DNA of 5,493 nt from Candidatus Cloacimonadota bacterium. Lineage in GTDB: Bacteria; Cloacimonadota; Cloacimonadia; Cloacimonadales; TCS61. The notes beneath the pieces were generated by a model. That model saw only the letters and a list, made by a program, of their open reading frames with translations, made no database searches and was not told where the DNA came from. The stretch covers positions 1 to 5,493 of the forward strand of contig JABIME010000157.1 in the NCBI GenBank assembly GCA_018654125.1. Reading direction: 5' to 3'. Shown here piece by piece: positions 4,242 through 5,493 of this stretch (position 1 is its first letter; every line of letters begins with the position of its first letter). The position numbers and the translations under genes are program-made.

Positions 4242-5438
4242 TTGAAGATTTTCAAAAAGAAGAAGTGCAAAATATGTAAAGTGAAAACCGGAACAAGATT
4301 CTGTATGAGAAAAGGATTCGATTTATGCTGGGAAGATTGCAACATTTTGCGTGTTGATGAGAAATGCCCAAGTGAATGCGAATATCATTTACAAAGTTCA
4401 GAAATTATGCAGCAAAAAGCAAAATCAGATTCACAAATGGAATATATTGACCTATTAAAAAAACAGATGGCTTTATGGGTAAATAAACCACAGAAAATAT
4501 TCAATGATCAACTGCCTTCTACAATGGTAGAAACAGAAAATGGAAAGAAGAAAATAGTAAATTTTATAAATCAATTCAAGGTAAATCCTATAGTACCGTT
4601 ATATTATTTAAAAGAAAGACTTTCACTTGATGATCTTAAAGTAAATTATAGTCCAAAAACATATGAAGATCATGCAATAGAACTTATGCAAAATCTTTAT
4701 ACAAATGAATGGGAAAAAGTTACATCATTTATGGTAAATTATGAGTACTGGAAATCACATGATCTTGAAGATAAATTTGTTACAATAATTGCAGCTAATA
4801 AAGTAATAAAAAAGATACGCGATTTTCATCTAATTTCATCTGCATTAACCAAAGAAAAAGATCAAGCTTTAGTCTATTTTGATGTTAATAATAAATACGA
4901 TGTTACAGTTAATTTACGGTTGATAAAACAGGAATGGAAAATTCAATCTCTCATTATTGGAAAACCCGAATTATTCAATAGCGAAAGTGAAGCGATTCAA
5001 CAAGTTGCGATACTTCTTTCTAAAAATGAAACATCAAAAGCTTATGAATTGCTGCAAAAATATTCCAATATCTACATCAGCTCATCTGATTTTGAATATT
5101 ATTGGGGATTATATTATACATTTACAAAAAATCAAAAGAAAGCGGAAAACCGTTTCCTGCAAGCGCTTATATTAGATCCAGCATTTGTAGAGGCTAAATA
5201 TAATTATGCCTTTATCCAGCATTCAAACGGAAATATTGAGAATGCAAAGAAGATATATTACGAGATATTGCAAGATGCTCCAAAAGAACCTAAAACATTA
5301 AATAATTTAGCTTCCATACTTATAGATGATAAAAACTATACCGAAGCTGAAGAGTTGCTTAATAGGTGCATTAAGGATAATCCTGAATTTGTAATAGCCA
5401 GCCAAAATCTAGAGAGATTAACAAAATTAAAGAATTAA
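4242..5438 (+). CDS. Cys-cluster / TPR protein of unknown function
   Basis: This 398-residue protein starts at TTG and I cannot assign it a named family. Residues 9-49 hold seven cysteines and a histidine (C9, C12, C21, C29, C33, C42, C46, H49), as in CKICK, LCWEDC and CPSECEYH. This looks like a zinc-binding, possibly binuclear, module, and the CP-x-x-C-x-Y ending recalls small Cys-rich domains found in other bacterial proteins. A polar linker follows. Residues about 140-240 have the helix-then-curved-sheet pattern of an NTF2-like domain, ending VNLRLIKQEWKIQSLIIG; this is a weaker call. Residues 283-316, 317-350 and 351-384 are three consecutive 34-residue TPR units (G/Y/A pattern, for example ALILDPAFVEAKYNYAF), and a further helix caps the end. 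There is no signal peptide or membrane segment, so it is probably a cytoplasmic scaffold or partner-binding protein. Start spacing (8 bp after the nadE stop) implies co-translation with nadE, but a role in NAD metabolism is not shown. Lysine and asparagine codons are frequent, making it more AT-rich than nadE. Confidence 0.8.
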   Translation: MKIFKKKKCKICKVKTGTRFCMRKGFDLCWEDCNILRVDEKCPSECEYHLQSSEIMQQKAKSDSQMEYIDLLKKQMALWVNKPQKIFNDQLPSTMVETENGKKKIVNFINQFKVNPIVPLYYLKERLSLDDLKVNYSPKTYEDHAIELMQNLYTNEWEKVTSFMVNYEYWKSHDLEDKFVTIIAANKVIKKIRDFHLISSALTKEKDQALVYFDVNNKYDVTVNLRLIKQEWKIQSLIIGKPELFNSESEAIQQVAILLSKNETSKAYELLQKYSNIYISSSDFEYYWGLYYTFTKNQKKAENRFLQALILDPAFVEAKYNYAFIQHSNGNIENAKKIYYEILQDAPKEPKTLNNLASILIDDKNYTEAEELLNRCIKDNPEFVIASQNLERLTKLKN

Positions 5439-5457
5439 AGAACATTTTGGAGCATAA

Positions 5458-5493
5458 ATGAAAGAAACCGGAATGGACTTAACCACCGGAGGA
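5458..5493 (+). CDS. Start of a further gene, possibly a MATE-family transporter (cut by window edge)
   Basis: An ATG at 5458 is preceded by GGAG (5449-5452) with 5-nt spacing, 19 bp after the previous stop. Only 12 codons are visible: MKETGMDLTTGG. The (M)D(L/M)T-x-G stretch is how many MATE (NorM/DinF-type) multidrug/Na+ antiporters begin, just before the first membrane helix. Twelve residues cannot prove this. The gene start itself is well supported; the family is a suggestion. It appears to be the third gene of the nadE unit, as no terminator separates it from the TPR gene. Confidence 0.6.
   Translation, partial: MKETGMDLTTGG

Noticed and set aside
4957..5175. A 72-codon plus-strand open frame overlapping the TPR gene in another frame
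   Set aside because: It is rich in Lys/Arg/Ile with no start signal, while the overlapped frame has perfect TPR periodicity.

Overview
The window is AT-rich DNA with dense, short-spaced genes and clear AGGAG-type ribosome binding sites, so it is bacterial. A large tungsten-type aldehyde:ferredoxin oxidoreductase (AOR) with its own sulfur-carrier genes points to an anaerobe. The composition, gene content and TPR style would fit an uncultured anaerobic lineage such as Cloacimonadota or another FCB-group phylum. That placement is a guess, because no marker gene here settles it.

Layout: two divergent transcription units leave a 201-bp intergenic region (3265-3465). Leftward (minus strand), in transcription order: a 717-residue AOR-family oxidoreductase (3264-1111); a 48-bp gap holding a perfect 8-bp stem-loop; a ThiF/HesA/MoeB-type adenylyltransferase (1062-454); 3 bp later a 67-residue ThiS/MoaD-type sulfur carrier ending in Gly-Gly (450-247); and 8 bp later the first 79 codons of a GNAT N-acetyltransferase that runs off the left edge (238-1). 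Rightward (plus strand): an NH3-dependent NAD synthetase, nadE (3466-4233); 8 bp later, from a TTG start, a 398-residue protein with an N-terminal cysteine cluster, a possible NTF2-like middle domain and C-terminal TPRs (4242-5438); and 19 bp later the first 12 codons of another gene, possibly a MATE-family transporter (5458 to the right edge).

How the genes work together: AOR enzymes carry a tungsten (or Mo) bis-pyranopterin cofactor whose dithiolene sulfurs come from a MoaD-type thiocarboxylate made by an E1-like adenylyltransferase. The carrier and activating enzyme lie directly downstream of the AOR gene and no thiG, thiH or other thiamine gene is visible. The inferred role is therefore a dedicated sulfur-relay pair for pterin-cofactor synthesis, although by sequence the two look most like ThiS and ThiF. 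The GNAT gene may simply be co-transcribed. The right-hand unit makes NAD plus a protein of unknown function.

The points most worth a second look are the unusual cluster and pterin motifs of the AOR (CX3CX3C, and Gly in place of Asp in the second DXXGLC motif), the AOR-ThiF-ThiS pairing, the intercistronic hairpins, the repeats upstream of nadE, and the Cys-rich/NTF2-like/TPR protein. I found no CRISPR array, insertion sequence, tRNA or rRNA gene.
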